A stretch of 64,000 nt of DNA from Planotetraspora mira (GTDB lineage Bacteria > Actinomycetota > Actinomycetes > Streptosporangiales > Streptosporangiaceae): NCBI RefSeq assembly GCF_016863275.1, contig NZ_BOOO01000004.1, forward strand, positions 372,001 through 436,000, in the 5' to 3' direction. Below, piece after piece: positions 34,542 to 42,978 of this stretch. The translations under genes and the position numbers were made by a program. The notes under the pieces are model-generated. The model worked only from the letters and a program-made list of their open reading frames with translations. It was not told the DNA's origin and ran no database searches. Every line of letters begins with the position of its first letter. Position 1 is the first letter of the stretch.

Positions 34542-34835
34542 TCATCGTTCGGGACGTCTGCGGATCTTGATGTTGCGCATGTCGGTCGCCGCGACGCGCA
34601 GTACGTCGTACTGCTGGCCGTAGGCGTCGAGTGCCGCGAGGGCCCGCCGGGTGGCGTCCTGCTCGCTGTCGTCCGGCTTGGCGGGCACCTGGCAGCGGAA
34701 GGTGAACGCTGACAGGGTGCCGTCGTGGGTGAAGGCGCCCTGCTCGCTGAAGGCGAGCCCGGACGCGGCGAGCACGGCCGCGCGGCCGGACTCGTCGAGA
34801 TCGCGGAATCGGCCGGAGATGATCACTCTGAACAC
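34542..34835 (-). CDS. DUF6204 family small protein
   Basis: The 97-residue protein reads MFRVIISGRFRDLDESGRAAVL...SAFTFRCQVPAKPDDSEQDATRRALAAL, the conserved pattern of DUF6204. Its start lies 13 bp inside the TetR-family gene upstream, on the same strand, so they are translationally coupled. The role is unknown; the family often follows such regulators. Confidence 0.88.
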   Translation of the reverse strand: MFRVIISGRFRDLDESGRAAVLAASGLAFSEQGAFTHDGTLSAFTFRCQVPAKPDDSEQDATRRALAALDAYGQQYDVLRVAATDMRNIKIRRRPER

Positions 34836-35476
34836 TGCGATTCCTGTCTTGTGGCGAAGGTGAGGATGCGGCCGCCGAGCAGGTCCTCGGCGGTGTCGAG
34901 GATGGCGAGGACGGCCGCGGCGATGGTGGCGGGGTCTTCTCCGGTGGCCGTGCGCCTGCCGATCTCGGTGTAGACGAGTTCATGCAGGGCGCCGACCTGC
35001 CAGGCCACCACGCGGGGCAGCGGGTCGGCAGGGGAGGCGCCGGTCTCTCCGGCGAGTACGGCGGCGAGTGTGTCGGTCATCTGCCGGCCGAGGTCCTCAA
35101 GCCGGGCGGTCAGCGTGGGCGCGGCCCGCATCATCACGAAGACGCGGCCGAACCCGTCGGTCAGGCCGATCCTGCGGTCACGGCGGCGCACCTCGCCGCG
35201 CAGGGTTCGCAGCACGGCCGGTACGGCGGCTTCGCCGGGCCTGCGGTCGCGCACCATGTCGGCGAGTCGCTGGGGGGACGCCTCGTCGGGCGGTAGGACG
35301 AGGTTCTCCTTGGTCTCGAAGTAGTTGTAGACGGTGTTGGCCGACACTCCGGCTGCGGCGGCGACCTCGGCGATCGTGACGTGCTCGAAGCCCCGCTCGA
35401 CGAACAGCCCGATGGCCGTATCCGAGATGCGCCGCCTGGTCTCGCGTTTCTTGCGTTCCCGTAGCCCTTCGGTCAT
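34823..35476 (-). CDS. TetR/AcrR family transcriptional regulator
   Basis: The 217-residue protein has the N-terminal TetR helix-turn-helix (RRRISDTAIGLFVERGFEHVTIAEVAAAAGVSANTVYNYFETKENL). The C-terminal ligand domain is not assignable. No Shine-Dalgarno precedes its ATG; a -10-like TAAAAT sits so close that the message may be leaderless. A 16-bp inverted repeat (35496-35511) upstream fits self-repression. The DUF6204 gene follows with overlap. Confidence 0.92.
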   Translation of the reverse strand: MTEGLRERKKRETRRRISDTAIGLFVERGFEHVTIAEVAAAAGVSANTVYNYFETKENLVLPPDEASPQRLADMVRDRRPGEAAVPAVLRTLRGEVRRRDRRIGLTDGFGRVFVMMRAAPTLTARLEDLGRQMTDTLAAVLAGETGASPADPLPRVVAWQVGALHELVYTEIGRRTATGEDPATIAAAVLAILDTAEDLLGGRILTFATRQESQCSE

Positions 35477-35495
35477 GAAGGAGAATTTTAACCGA

Positions 35496-35511
35496 ACTCC
35501 ATATTTGGAGT
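35496..35511. promoter_or_regulatory. Operator candidate of the TetR gene
   Basis: ACTCCA-TATT-TGGAGT lies 20 bp before the TetR ATG, between a plausible -10 (TAAAAT, minus strand) and -35 position. An inverted repeat so placed is the usual arrangement for TetR self-repression. Confidence 0.5.
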
Positions 35512-35519
35512 CGACCGCA

Positions 35520-35999
35520 TTATTTGTGCGACGCGTGCGCCTCGAGGATGTCCTTCAGAACCTGGAGATTCCGTGCGACGGCGCCGGCCATGCCGCGGGC
35601 CGCCAGGCCGCTCACCACGTTCAGGGCCCCGGCTTCGAGCTCGAACCGGTTGACCAGGTGCGTCGCGGTGGCGGACCCCTCGAGGTCGTAGATCGCACGC
35701 CCCTGGAACGGGCCGAAGCCGCCTTCGATCACGAGACGGCGGTCGCGCTCGTACTCGACGATCTCGAGTCGTTCCCGCATGACCCGGGGAAGGCTGCGGA
35801 GCTGCTCGTAAACCGACCCGAGACCGGCCGGTCCCGGCGTGACCGGCCGGGTCTCACGAATCGCGTAGTTCCAGGCGGGAAGATTTCGCAGATCGGCCAG
35901 ATAGTCGAAGACCGTGCCGGCCGGACGCTCGATGCGTACGGCGTTGGCGAACCTCACGCCCTTTTCCCTCCGCGAGGATCCGAGAAGGCCTGTGATCAT
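35520..35999 (-). CDS. SRPBCC (START/polyketide cyclase-like) family protein
   Basis: The ATG at 35999 with GGAG seven bases upstream gives 159 residues. The N-terminal strand (VRIERPAGTVFDYLADLRNLPAWNYAI), the middle (RERLEIVEYERDRRLVIEGGFGPFQGRAIYDLEG) and the C-terminal helix (MAGAVARNLQVLKDILEAHASHK) match SRPBCC proteins. Such proteins bind hydrophobic ligands; the ligand is unknown. The gene lies upstream of the TetR/DUF6204 pair with a short gap. A strong 29-bp inverted repeat stands before it. Confidence 0.88.
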   Translation of the reverse strand: MITGLLGSSRREKGVRFANAVRIERPAGTVFDYLADLRNLPAWNYAIRETRPVTPGPAGLGSVYEQLRSLPRVMRERLEIVEYERDRRLVIEGGFGPFQGRAIYDLEGSATATHLVNRFELEAGALNVVSGLAARGMAGAVARNLQVLKDILEAHASHK

Positions 36000-36070
36000 C
36001 GTTCGCTCCTTCGGTGATTCCTGGGCGCGTCGCGCCGGATCTGCTGCACCCGGCGCGACACCAGAAGTTC

Positions 36071-36099
36071 TATGTCGTGTCATTAAATTACACGACATA
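36071..36099. promoter_or_regulatory. 29-bp inverted repeat upstream of SRPBCC gene
   Basis: TATGTCGTGT (36071-36080) and ACACGACATA (36090-36099) are perfect reverse complements separated by a 9-bp AT-rich spacer. The site lies 72 bp before the SRPBCC start. It is the strongest operator-like palindrome in this region. The TetR encoded 0.6 kb away may bind it, but its own site has a different sequence. Confidence 0.6.
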
Positions 36100-36144
36100 T
36101 ATATGACGGTCAAGATCCTCCCGAATCCGGTGGGTATGCTCCGC

Positions 36145-36182
36145 GGCCACCGCGCGATCTTCAGAATGATCACGCGGTGGCC
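36145..36182 (-). terminator. Terminator hairpin downstream of GH1 gene
   Basis: GGCCACCGCG (36145-36154) pairs with CGCGGTGGCC (36173-36182) over an 18-base loop. It lies 29 bp past the GH1 stop on the minus strand, at the end of the GH3-LacI-GH1 operon. Confidence 0.6.
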
Positions 36183-36210
36183 GTCCGATGTTCCGCCGGG
36201 CCGCGGCCCT

Positions 36211-37494
36211 CTAGGCCGGCAGGCCGTTGCGCGCGATCACGTCGCGGTACCAGCGGGCGCTGTCCCTGGGCGTGCGCTCCAGGGTGTCGTAGTCGACCCG
36301 GACCAGTCCGAACCTCTTGTCGTATCCCCTCGCCCACTCGAAGTTGTCGAGCAGGGACCACACGAAGTAGCCGCGCAGGTCGACCCCCTTGCCGATGGCG
36401 GCGTGCACCGCGCGCACGTGCCCGTCGAGGTAGGCGATCCGCTCGGGGTCGGCCACTCCGTCCGGTACGGCCACGCCGTTCTCCGTGATCATCAACGGGA
36501 CGCCCGGGTAGTCCTGCGAGAGCCGTACGAGCAGGTCCTCGAGCCCCGAGGGGATGACCTCCCAGCCCATCTCGGTGAGCGCGCCGTGGGGCTGCGCCCA
36601 CGCGATCCCCTGAGTGCCGGGATGCTCCGGGGAGCCCTCCGCCGCGGGGTCGGCCACCACCCGGTTGACCGTGTAGTAGTTCACCCCGAGCACGTCGATG
36701 GGCTCGGCGATGGTCGCCAGGTCGTCCAGGTTCACCTCGGTGTAGCGCGACAGGTGCTCGAGGACGTCATCGGGGTACGCGCCACGCAGCACGGGATCGA
36801 GGAAGATCCGGTTCGCGAGGCCGTCGACGAGGCGGGCCGGTCCGGGGTCGCCGAGGATGGGCGTCAGGTTCAGGGTCAGCGAGATCGACTCCGCCCCCGC
36901 CGCCCGGAGGGCCTGGACGCCGAGGCCGTGCGCCAGCATTAGGTGGTGGGCGGCGGTGAAGGCCGCGGCGGGATCGGACACGCCCGGCGCGTGCCGGCCG
37001 GAGCCGTGACCGACGAACGCCGACACCCACGGTTCGTTCAGCGTGGTCCACGTGCGGACGCGGTCGCCCAGCAGGTCGTGGACGCGCGTCGCGTAGTCGG
37101 CGAACCGGTACGCCGTGTCCCTGTCGGTCCAGCCGCCCTTGTCCTGAAGGCTCTGGGGCAGGTCCCAGTGGTAGAGGGTGGCCACCGGCGCGATGCCCTT
37201 GTCGAGCAGCGCGTCCACAAGCCGGTCGTAGAAGCCGAGGTCGGCAAGTCGCGGCCAGGCGACCGAGAAGCGGTACGCCTGCAGGCCGAGCCACGACATC
37301 GTCTCGACGTCTTCGACGTACCGGTGGTAGTGGTCGCACGCCACGTCGCCGGTGTGCCCGAGGCGGACCTTGCCGGGGGTGTGGGAGAAGGTGTCCCAGA
37401 TCGAGGGCACGCGGCCGTCGGCATGGACGGCTCCCTCGATCTGGTAGGAGGCGGTGGCCGCGCCCCAGAGGAAGCCATCAGGAAATGTCGTCAT
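36211..37494 (-). CDS. GH1 beta-glucosidase/galactosidase with an internal deletion
   Basis: The 427-residue protein has the GH1 start [18 protein letters not shown], acid/base Glu154 in TLNEP, nucleophile Glu338 in MITENG and the end [16 protein letters not shown]. It has no signal peptide. Where GH1 enzymes normally have about 10-13 residues between WPR and FYDRL (residues 80-90), this protein has only [13 protein letters not shown]. The catalytic residues are intact. Its ATG overlaps the LacI stop (ATGA) and GH3 precedes LacI, so it would hydrolyse intracellular oligosaccharides from imported sugars. Sugar specificity cannot be told. Confidence 0.92.
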   Translation of the reverse strand: MTTFPDGFLWGAATASYQIEGAVHADGRVPSIWDTFSHTPGKVRLGHTGDVACDHYHRYVEDVETMSWLGLQAYRFSVAWPRLADLGFYDRLVDALLDKGIAPVATLYHWDLPQSLQDKGGWTDRDTAYRFADYATRVHDLLGDRVRTWTTLNEPWVSAFVGHGSGRHAPGVSDPAAAFTAAHHLMLAHGLGVQALRAAGAESISLTLNLTPILGDPGPARLVDGLANRIFLDPVLRGAYPDDVLEHLSRYTEVNLDDLATIAEPIDVLGVNYYTVNRVVADPAAEGSPEHPGTQGIAWAQPHGALTEMGWEVIPSGLEDLLVRLSQDYPGVPLMITENGVAVPDGVADPERIAYLDGHVRAVHAAIGKGVDLRGYFVWSLLDNFEWARGYDKRFGLVRVDYDTLERTPRDSARWYRDVIARNGLPA

Positions 37495-38501
37495 TTAGTG
37501 CTCTCACGTATGGTCAGGCGGGGTTCGAGAAGGGTCGACTGCGGTACGGGGTGGTCGTCCAGCTTGGCCATGAGCAGTCTGACGGCCTGCCGGCCGACGT
37601 CCTCGGCGGGGACGAGCACGGAGGTCAGCGCCGGGCTGGCACGCTCGGCCACGTCGTCCGGGCAGATCGCCACGACCGACACGTCCTCGGGCACCCGCTT
37701 GCCGAGGACGCGCAACGCGCCGAGCACGTGCCCGACCGCGGCCTCATTGTGCACCACCAGTCCGGACACGCCGGGATGCTCGTCGATCAGATCGCGCACG
37801 GCCGAGCAGACCTCGTCGAAGGACTCCTCACAGGGCCGGGTGAGCGCGCTGACGCCGTGCCTCTCCGCCGCCTCGGCGAAACCGGCCAGCGTGCGCTCGG
37901 CGAAGCCGGTGCCGCGCTCGTAGACCACGCCCGGGGCGCCGAGCAGGGCGATCTCCCGATGGCCGCGCTCGGCGAGGTGGTCGGCGCACAGGGCCCCGGC
38001 CCGGGCGAAGTCGAGGTCGACGCAGGTCAGCCCTTCCCTGTCCGCGGGGAAGCCGATGAGCACGCTCGGCTCGCCGAGTTGGCGGAGCAGCGGCACCCGC
38101 GGGTCGTGCATCTCCACGTCCATCAGCAGCAGGCCGTCCACCAGCGCGCTCGCCGCCACCCTGCGCAGCCCGTCAGGACCCTCGTCGGCCGTCATCAGCA
38201 GCACGTCGTGGTCGTACTGCCGCGCGGTGGTCACGACCGAGGTCGCGAACTGCATCAGCACCGGCAGGTTCATGCCGGCGCGCAGCGGCAGCACGAGCGC
38301 GATCACCTTGGCCCGCTTGCTGGCGAGGGCGCGCGCGCCCGCGTTCGGGTGGTAGCCCAGCGCCCGGACGCTGTCGAGCACCCGCTGCCGGGTGCTCGCC
38401 GAGATGGCCCGCTTGCCGCTCAGCACGTACGACACGGTGCTGACCGCGACCCCGGCGTGCTTGGCGACGTCGGCGATGGTCGCCGTTCTGGGCGGGCTCA
38501 C
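37491..38501 (-). CDS. LacI family transcriptional regulator
   Basis: The GTG at 38501 gives 336 residues starting [33 protein letters not shown], the LacI helix-turn-helix and hinge ([17 protein letters not shown]). The sensor domain ends in the usual [15 protein letters not shown]. Its start overlaps the GH3 stop (GTGA) and its stop overlaps the GH1 start. The two TCGAAGCGCTTCGA sites before the GH3 gene are its likely operators, so it would be an autoregulated repressor inside its own operon. Confidence 0.94.
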   Translation of the reverse strand: MSPPRTATIADVAKHAGVAVSTVSYVLSGKRAISASTRQRVLDSVRALGYHPNAGARALASKRAKVIALVLPLRAGMNLPVLMQFATSVVTTARQYDHDVLLMTADEGPDGLRRVAASALVDGLLLMDVEMHDPRVPLLRQLGEPSVLIGFPADREGLTCVDLDFARAGALCADHLAERGHREIALLGAPGVVYERGTGFAERTLAGFAEAAERHGVSALTRPCEESFDEVCSAVRDLIDEHPGVSGLVVHNEAAVGHVLGALRVLGKRVPEDVSVVAICPDDVAERASPALTSVLVPAEDVGRQAVRLLMAKLDDHPVPQSTLLEPRLTIRESTK

Positions 38502-41341
38502 GGGCGGAACTCCAGCGCGCTCACCACAAGGCCCTCGTTCTCGAACACGACATAAAGATCGCGCACTCCGGCGGCTCCCGCCAGAGGGGTGCCGAGCCCG
38601 GCGAAGTCGTGCCTGGTCGGAGTGGGCGGCACCGCGACGGTTCCGATCACGTCCCCGGAGAGGGGGTCGTCGAGACGAAGCGTCAGAATTCCGCCCTGGG
38701 CGCCGGCGGCGGCGAGCGCGCAACGGGACGGCACACCGGTGAGATCCGCGTCGCGGAACACGATCCAGGCGCCCGGCTCGGCGGACCGGACGGCGTCACC
38801 GGCCTCGGGCGCGGCGTCGCACAACACGATCCCGTCGTACTCGTCGTGGTCGGCGGCCTCGATCGAACGGCCGACCACCTCGCGCGGGGGGATCCGCTCC
38901 CCCTTCACGGTGAACGACGCGCTCAGCTCGACGTCCCGCGACGAGCGGCCCACCAGCACCTTGTGCGGCGCGTCCTCCACGACGAACCGGCCGCGCGTCA
39001 CGTCCCAGAACGCGAGGTCGGCCACCGGGACGTCCACCGCGACCGTACGGCTCTCGCCCGGCCCGAGCCGTACCTTGCGGAAACCCCGGAGCTGGCGAAG
39101 AGGCTGCTTGACGCGGGAGCGCCGCTGGTGGGTGTAGACCTGCACGACCTCCTCCCCCGCCCGGCCGCCCGTGTTGGTGACGGTCACGCGGACCGTCAGC
39201 GTCTCGGCCGGCCCGACCTCAGGGGCGGACAGGACCAGGTCGGAGTAGGCGAAGCGGGCGTAGCTGAGACCGTGGCCGAACGGGTAGAGCGGCGTGCCCA
39301 GGAAGTAGAGATAGGTGGAGTCCGTCCCGATGATGTCGTAGTCGAGCAGGTCGGGAAGGTCGACGGCCGACCGGTACCAGGTCTGGGTGAGACGGCCGCC
39401 CGGATCCTCGTCGCCGAACAGCACATCGGCCAGCGCGTTGCCGTACTCCTGCCCGCCGTGCGACGACCAGACGATCGCGGGCACGTGCTCGTCGGCCCAG
39501 GTGACCGCGAACGGGTAGCCGCTGGAGACGACGAGGACGGTCGAGGGGTTGGCCGCGTGGACCGCCCTGACCATCGACTCCTGCTGCCGCGGCAGGCGCA
39601 GGTCGGTCCTGTCCTCGGTCTCGCGGCCGTTGACCAGGGGGTGGTCGCCGACGACGACCACCGCCACGTCGGCCGCCGCGGCCGCCTCCGCGGCCCGGAC
39701 GGCGCCGCTCTCGATCAGCTCGACCGCGAACACGGTCGCCGCCTCGGGGTCCTCGGCGACGGTGGCGACGCCGCCGGCGACCGAGACGTAGTGACCGGTG
39801 GAGATGTTCCGCAGGACCATCCCGCCGGGCCGGTCCTCCATCCGGAAGGTCTGGCGCACCTCCCAGCCGCTCGGCCCCGGCTGGTCGTTGACGAGGACGC
39901 CGTCGTCGCCCGCCGAAACGTGCCGCCCGTTCGCCGCCGCCCGGAAGGCGTACGCGCCGCCGCCCCAGTCGAACACGTCGAACGCCGACCTGACCGGCCC
40001 GACGCTCAGCGGACCGCCGGCCGGGTCGTCGGTCGCCTGGAGGTAGCCGTCGGCGGCGCGCAGCGCGACCCGGTCGACGCCCTCGCAGTACACGGTCCGG
40101 CATCGTCCGCCGAGGGCCGTACGCGCCGTGACCTGGTAGGGCAGCGTGCCGCTGTACCAGTCCTCCAGCAGGACGTCGGAGAGCGGGCCGATCACGGCGA
40201 CCGTCTTCGGCGCGGCGAGAGGCAGGATGCCGTCGTTCTTCAGCAACGTGATCGACTGCCGGGCGGCCTCCCGCGCGAGCGCGCGATGCCCGGGTCCGTT
40301 GACCACGTCCTGCGTGATCCCGTCGTACGGCGTGGCCGGGTCGAACTCGCCCAGGCGGACCCGGACGGCGAGCACTCGCCGCGCCGCGGCGTCGATGTCA
40401 CGCTCACTCAGCAGCCCGCGGTCCAGCGCGGTCCTGATGTGACCGAGTGTCGCGGCCGCGTCGGCGTCGTCCTGGGTGAAGCTGTCCAGCCCCGCCTTGA
40501 CGGCGTGCGCGTACGCCTCGGGCAGGTCGTGGTGGTAGTTCTGCGGGCCCACGAGGTTCGCCGGCGCGTGGGCGTCGCTGACGACCAGCACGTCGTCGTC
40601 CGTCCAGGTCCGCAACTCGGCGCCGATGAGCGGCGACAGGTGGGCGGGGCGCCCGTTGACCAGGTTGTAGGACGGCATGACGGCGACCGCGGCCCCCGAC
40701 TCGATCGCCGGTCTGAAGGCCCTGAGCTCGTACTCGTGCAACACACGGGGCGGCACGCTGCTCGACGTCACGTAGCGGTCGGTCTCGTTGTTGTAGGCGA
40801 GGAAGTGCTTGAGCGTGGGGGCCGTCTTCAACACGTCGTGGTCGCCGCGCAGGCCGCGGGCGTAGGCCGTGCCCATCACCCCGGTGAGCCAGGGGTCCTC
40901 CGAGTACCCCTCCTCGTTGCGGCCCCAGCGCGGATCCCTGAGGGGGTTCACCACGGGCGCCCAGACGTTGCGGCCCGCCCCGCCGGGATCCTTGTGGTGG
41001 AAGGCCAGCACCTCGTCACCCGTGGCCGCTCCCACCTGCGTGACCAGGTCGGGGTTCCACGTGCTCGCCAGCCCGACGGCCTGCGGGAACACGGTGGCCG
41101 GGCCGAGCCACGCCAGGCCGTGCAGCGCCTCGGTGCCGGTGCGGAACGCCCGCAGGCCGAGCCGGTCGACCGGGGCCTGGTACTGGTGCAGCAGGCCGAG
41201 CCTCTCCTCGGGGGTGAGCCGTCCGAGCAGGTCGCCCACGCGCTCCCCGACGGGCAGCGCGGGGTCCCTGAACGGGTGGGCGTCACGGCTGGGCGCCTCA
41301 TCGTCAGCCGCCGGACCGGAGGCGGTGACCGGTTCGTTCAT
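38498..41341 (-). CDS. Intracellular GH3 glycosidase with inserted beta-trefoil and C-terminal CBM6-like domain
   Basis: The ATG at 41341 with GAAGG ten bases upstream gives 947 residues, no signal peptide. GH3 N-domain: HGLAWLGPATVFPQAVGLASTWNPDLV, PRWGRNEEGYSEDPWLTG, TLKHFLAYNNE. The nucleophile Asp lies in VLVVSDAHAPANLV, where most GH3 enzymes have SDW. A beta-trefoil-like stretch (about residues 470-585: FDVFDWGGGAYAFRAAANGRHVSAG) is inserted in the C-domain. The fibronectin-like end (PLYPFGHGLSYARF) and a CBM6-like tail (GAWIVFRDADLTG) follow. A paralogue lies at 45424. It starts an operon with LacI and GH1. Confidence 0.9.
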   Translation of the reverse strand: MNEPVTASGPAADDEAPSRDAHPFRDPALPVGERVGDLLGRLTPEERLGLLHQYQAPVDRLGLRAFRTGTEALHGLAWLGPATVFPQAVGLASTWNPDLVTQVGAATGDEVLAFHHKDPGGAGRNVWAPVVNPLRDPRWGRNEEGYSEDPWLTGVMGTAYARGLRGDHDVLKTAPTLKHFLAYNNETDRYVTSSSVPPRVLHEYELRAFRPAIESGAAVAVMPSYNLVNGRPAHLSPLIGAELRTWTDDDVLVVSDAHAPANLVGPQNYHHDLPEAYAHAVKAGLDSFTQDDADAAATLGHIRTALDRGLLSERDIDAAARRVLAVRVRLGEFDPATPYDGITQDVVNGPGHRALAREAARQSITLLKNDGILPLAAPKTVAVIGPLSDVLLEDWYSGTLPYQVTARTALGGRCRTVYCEGVDRVALRAADGYLQATDDPAGGPLSVGPVRSAFDVFDWGGGAYAFRAAANGRHVSAGDDGVLVNDQPGPSGWEVRQTFRMEDRPGGMVLRNISTGHYVSVAGGVATVAEDPEAATVFAVELIESGAVRAAEAAAAADVAVVVVGDHPLVNGRETEDRTDLRLPRQQESMVRAVHAANPSTVLVVSSGYPFAVTWADEHVPAIVWSSHGGQEYGNALADVLFGDEDPGGRLTQTWYRSAVDLPDLLDYDIIGTDSTYLYFLGTPLYPFGHGLSYARFAYSDLVLSAPEVGPAETLTVRVTVTNTGGRAGEEVVQVYTHQRRSRVKQPLRQLRGFRKVRLGPGESRTVAVDVPVADLAFWDVTRGRFVVEDAPHKVLVGRSSRDVELSASFTVKGERIPPREVVGRSIEAADHDEYDGIVLCDAAPEAGDAVRSAEPGAWIVFRDADLTGVPSRCALAAAGAQGGILTLRLDDPLSGDVIGTVAVPPTPTRHDFAGLGTPLAGAAGVRDLYVVFENEGLVVSALEFRP

Positions 41342-41358
41342 CAGGATCCGACCTTCCT

Positions 41359-41374
41359 GTCGAAGCGCTTCGAC
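41359..41374. promoter_or_regulatory. LacI-type operator 1 (proximal)
   Basis: GTCGAAGCGCTTCGAC is a perfect 16-bp palindrome 18 bp before the GH3 start, with the central CG step of LacI-family sites. An identical 14-bp core recurs at 41454. Confidence 0.8.
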
Positions 41375-41453
41375 GACCAGCCGGAAAAACGCGCCCTGAG
41401 GCGCCTGTGCTTTCGACCGACCGTGTTCGGTTCGCTGAAGCGCCAAGCCGGAG

Positions 41454-41467
41454 TCGAAGCGCTTCGA
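41454..41467. promoter_or_regulatory. LacI-type operator 2 (distal)
   Basis: TCGAAGCGCTTCGA, identical in its 14 bp to the proximal site. The two centres are 94 bp apart, very near nine helical turns, as would suit looping by a tetrameric or paired LacI regulator. Confidence 0.8.
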
Positions 41468-41498
41468 AAAGGATTCCCTGAAGTTTCTGATGTGTTAA

Positions 41499-41516
41499 TT
41501 CCGGACTTATCCGGAA
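41499..41516. promoter_or_regulatory. Inverted repeat upstream of GH3 operon
   Basis: TTCCGGA-CTTA-TCCGGAA, a perfect 7-bp-arm repeat in the AT-richest part of the spacer. It is not the LacI core and might be the ROK regulator's site or a weak terminator of the ROK gene. Confidence 0.4.
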
Positions 41517-41564
41517 GACTGCCGGTTCATTGGCTTCCGGTCAAGACCCAAGACCGCGCCTCGA

Positions 41565-41583
41565 CGGCCCGCATCACGGGCCG
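41565..41583 (-). terminator. Terminator hairpin after ROK gene
   Basis: CGGCCCG-CATCA-CGGGCCG forms a 7-bp GC stem 17 bp past the ROK stop on the minus strand. Likely end of the ROK transcript. Confidence 0.5.
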
Positions 41584-41599
41584 CCCGGGGCTTCCCCGG

Positions 41600-42811
41600 T
41601 CAGGGGCGCGGCGGAAGACGCCCGGAGTCGACCGAGTCGAGCACGCGGGCCGCGGCGCCCAGGGCCGCCGCACGATGCCCGAGCGTGGAGACGACCAGCC
41701 GGCAGCCACCCGCGGCGGGGGCGAGCGAACGACGGAGCATCTCGTCCTGCGCGGGCCCGAGCAGCCACGGCCCGAGCGGGACGTAGTAGCCGCCGAGGAC
41801 GACGACCTCGGGGTTGAGCAGGTTGGCCACGATCGCCACGCCCTTGCCGAGTCCCCTGCCGACGGCCTCCAGCAGCGCGAGCACCTCCGGGTCGTTCTTG
41901 CCTGCCCGCCGGACGACCTCGTCGAGTTCCGCCTCCAACTCGGCCGGCGGGGCGCCGGGCGCCGTGTGGGCGAGGATCGCGCCGATGCCCGCCACCGCCT
42001 CCAGGCAGCCCCGGCGACCGCAGCGGCACTCGGGTCCTGCGGGGTCGATCTCGATGTGGCCGATCTCGCCGCTGTAGCCGTGGCCTCCGCGCCGCAGCCT
42101 GCCGTCCATGACGACGCCGGCGCCGACCCCGACCTCTCCGGTGACGTACACGAGGTCCCCGACGTCGCCGTGCGGGCCGAACCGGCACTCGGCCAGGGCC
42201 GCGAGGTTCGCGTCGTTGTCCACCAGAACGGGGAAGCCGGGATCACGCAGGGCCTTCGCGAGATCGCCGCCCAGGTCGGCGTCGTGCCAGCCCAGGTTGG
42301 GCGCGATGCGGACCGAGCCGTTCACGTCGACCAGGCCGGGGACCGCCACGGTGAGGCCGAGCACCTGCCGGGCCTCCTTCGTCATCCGGCTCACCGCGCG
42401 CCTGGCGATGGCGGCCACCGCGGCGACCGCCTGGCCGGCGCTCGACGTCCCTCCGGGGAAGGCGCGCCGCCAGTTCAGCAGTTCCTCGCCCTTGAGGTCG
42501 ACCGCGACGGCCGTGATGTAGTCGACGTTGACCTCGATGCCGATCGCGGCGTACGGCGAGCCGTCCAGCACGAGCATCGTGGCGGGGCGGCCGACCCGGT
42601 TCTCGGTCAGGCCGGTCTCACGCAGCAGCCTGCGGTCGATCAGGTCGGCCACCAGGCTGGACACCGTCGCCTTGTTGAGGCCGGTCGACGCGGCGATGTC
42701 CGCACGCGAGCAGGGGGCGCTCTCCCGCACGAACCGCAACACGACCGCCAGGTTGGTCGCCCGGACGTCGGTGAAGTCGGCAGGCTGAGGCCCGTTGTGC
42801 GATGTGATCAA
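41600..42811 (-). CDS. ROK family transcriptional regulator (NagC/XylR type)
   Basis: The frame opens at TTG 42811 (TTG ATC ACA) with a GGGG run nine bases upstream, giving 403 residues. N-terminal winged helix-turn-helix: SRADIAASTGLNKATVSSLVADLIDRRLL. The ROK domain has VDNDANLAALAE (Asp of the sugar site), YSGEIGHIEIDPAGPECRCGRRGCLEAVAG with the His/Cys zinc motif, and VVVLGGYY. A glutamate-glycine-histidine (GEIGH) sugar-binding motif is intact. It probably responds to a sugar and controls GH3/GH31 genes nearby. It is read toward the GH3 operon. Confidence 0.92.
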   Translation of the reverse strand: MITSHNGPQPADFTDVRATNLAVVLRFVRESAPCSRADIAASTGLNKATVSSLVADLIDRRLLRETGLTENRVGRPATMLVLDGSPYAAIGIEVNVDYITAVAVDLKGEELLNWRRAFPGGTSSAGQAVAAVAAIARRAVSRMTKEARQVLGLTVAVPGLVDVNGSVRIAPNLGWHDADLGGDLAKALRDPGFPVLVDNDANLAALAECRFGPHGDVGDLVYVTGEVGVGAGVVMDGRLRRGGHGYSGEIGHIEIDPAGPECRCGRRGCLEAVAGIGAILAHTAPGAPPAELEAELDEVVRRAGKNDPEVLALLEAVGRGLGKGVAIVANLLNPEVVVLGGYYVPLGPWLLGPAQDEMLRRSLAPAAGGCRLVVSTLGHRAAALGAAARVLDSVDSGRLPPRP

Positions 42812-42905
42812 AAGTCAGCCCCGTTCGTGCTCCGGCTCATCATGCCGCATGGGCGGGCGGCACGGCATGCCCTGCCTCTCCACAGGCACGGCGTTCCCCA
42901 TTTTG

Positions 42906-42927
42906 TTTGACCTTAATACTAACTAAC
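42906..42927 (-). promoter_or_regulatory. AT-rich ROK-type operator/promoter candidate
   Basis: On the minus strand this reads GTTAGTTAGTATTAAGGTCA, 95-115 bp before the ROK gene start. It holds a TAGTAT -10-like hexamer. TTAGTT-rich sites are bound by XylR-type ROK regulators. No -35 of good quality is seen. Confidence 0.35.
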
Positions 42928-42978
42928 GGGAGCGCGGGATGGGGAGTGGCGTTTCGGGCCAGAGCACGGGGACCCTGG

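Noticed and set aside
36100-36210. Small gene on the plus strand before GH1 end
   Set aside because: Frames here are the reverse of the terminator and of GH1; no ribosome site.
38609-42910. A 1,433-residue frame on the plus strand
   Set aside because: It runs antisense through the GH3, LacI, ROK and spacer sequences and has the Arg/Gly/Asp-rich composition of GC-rich antisense reading; the minus-strand genes have clear domains.
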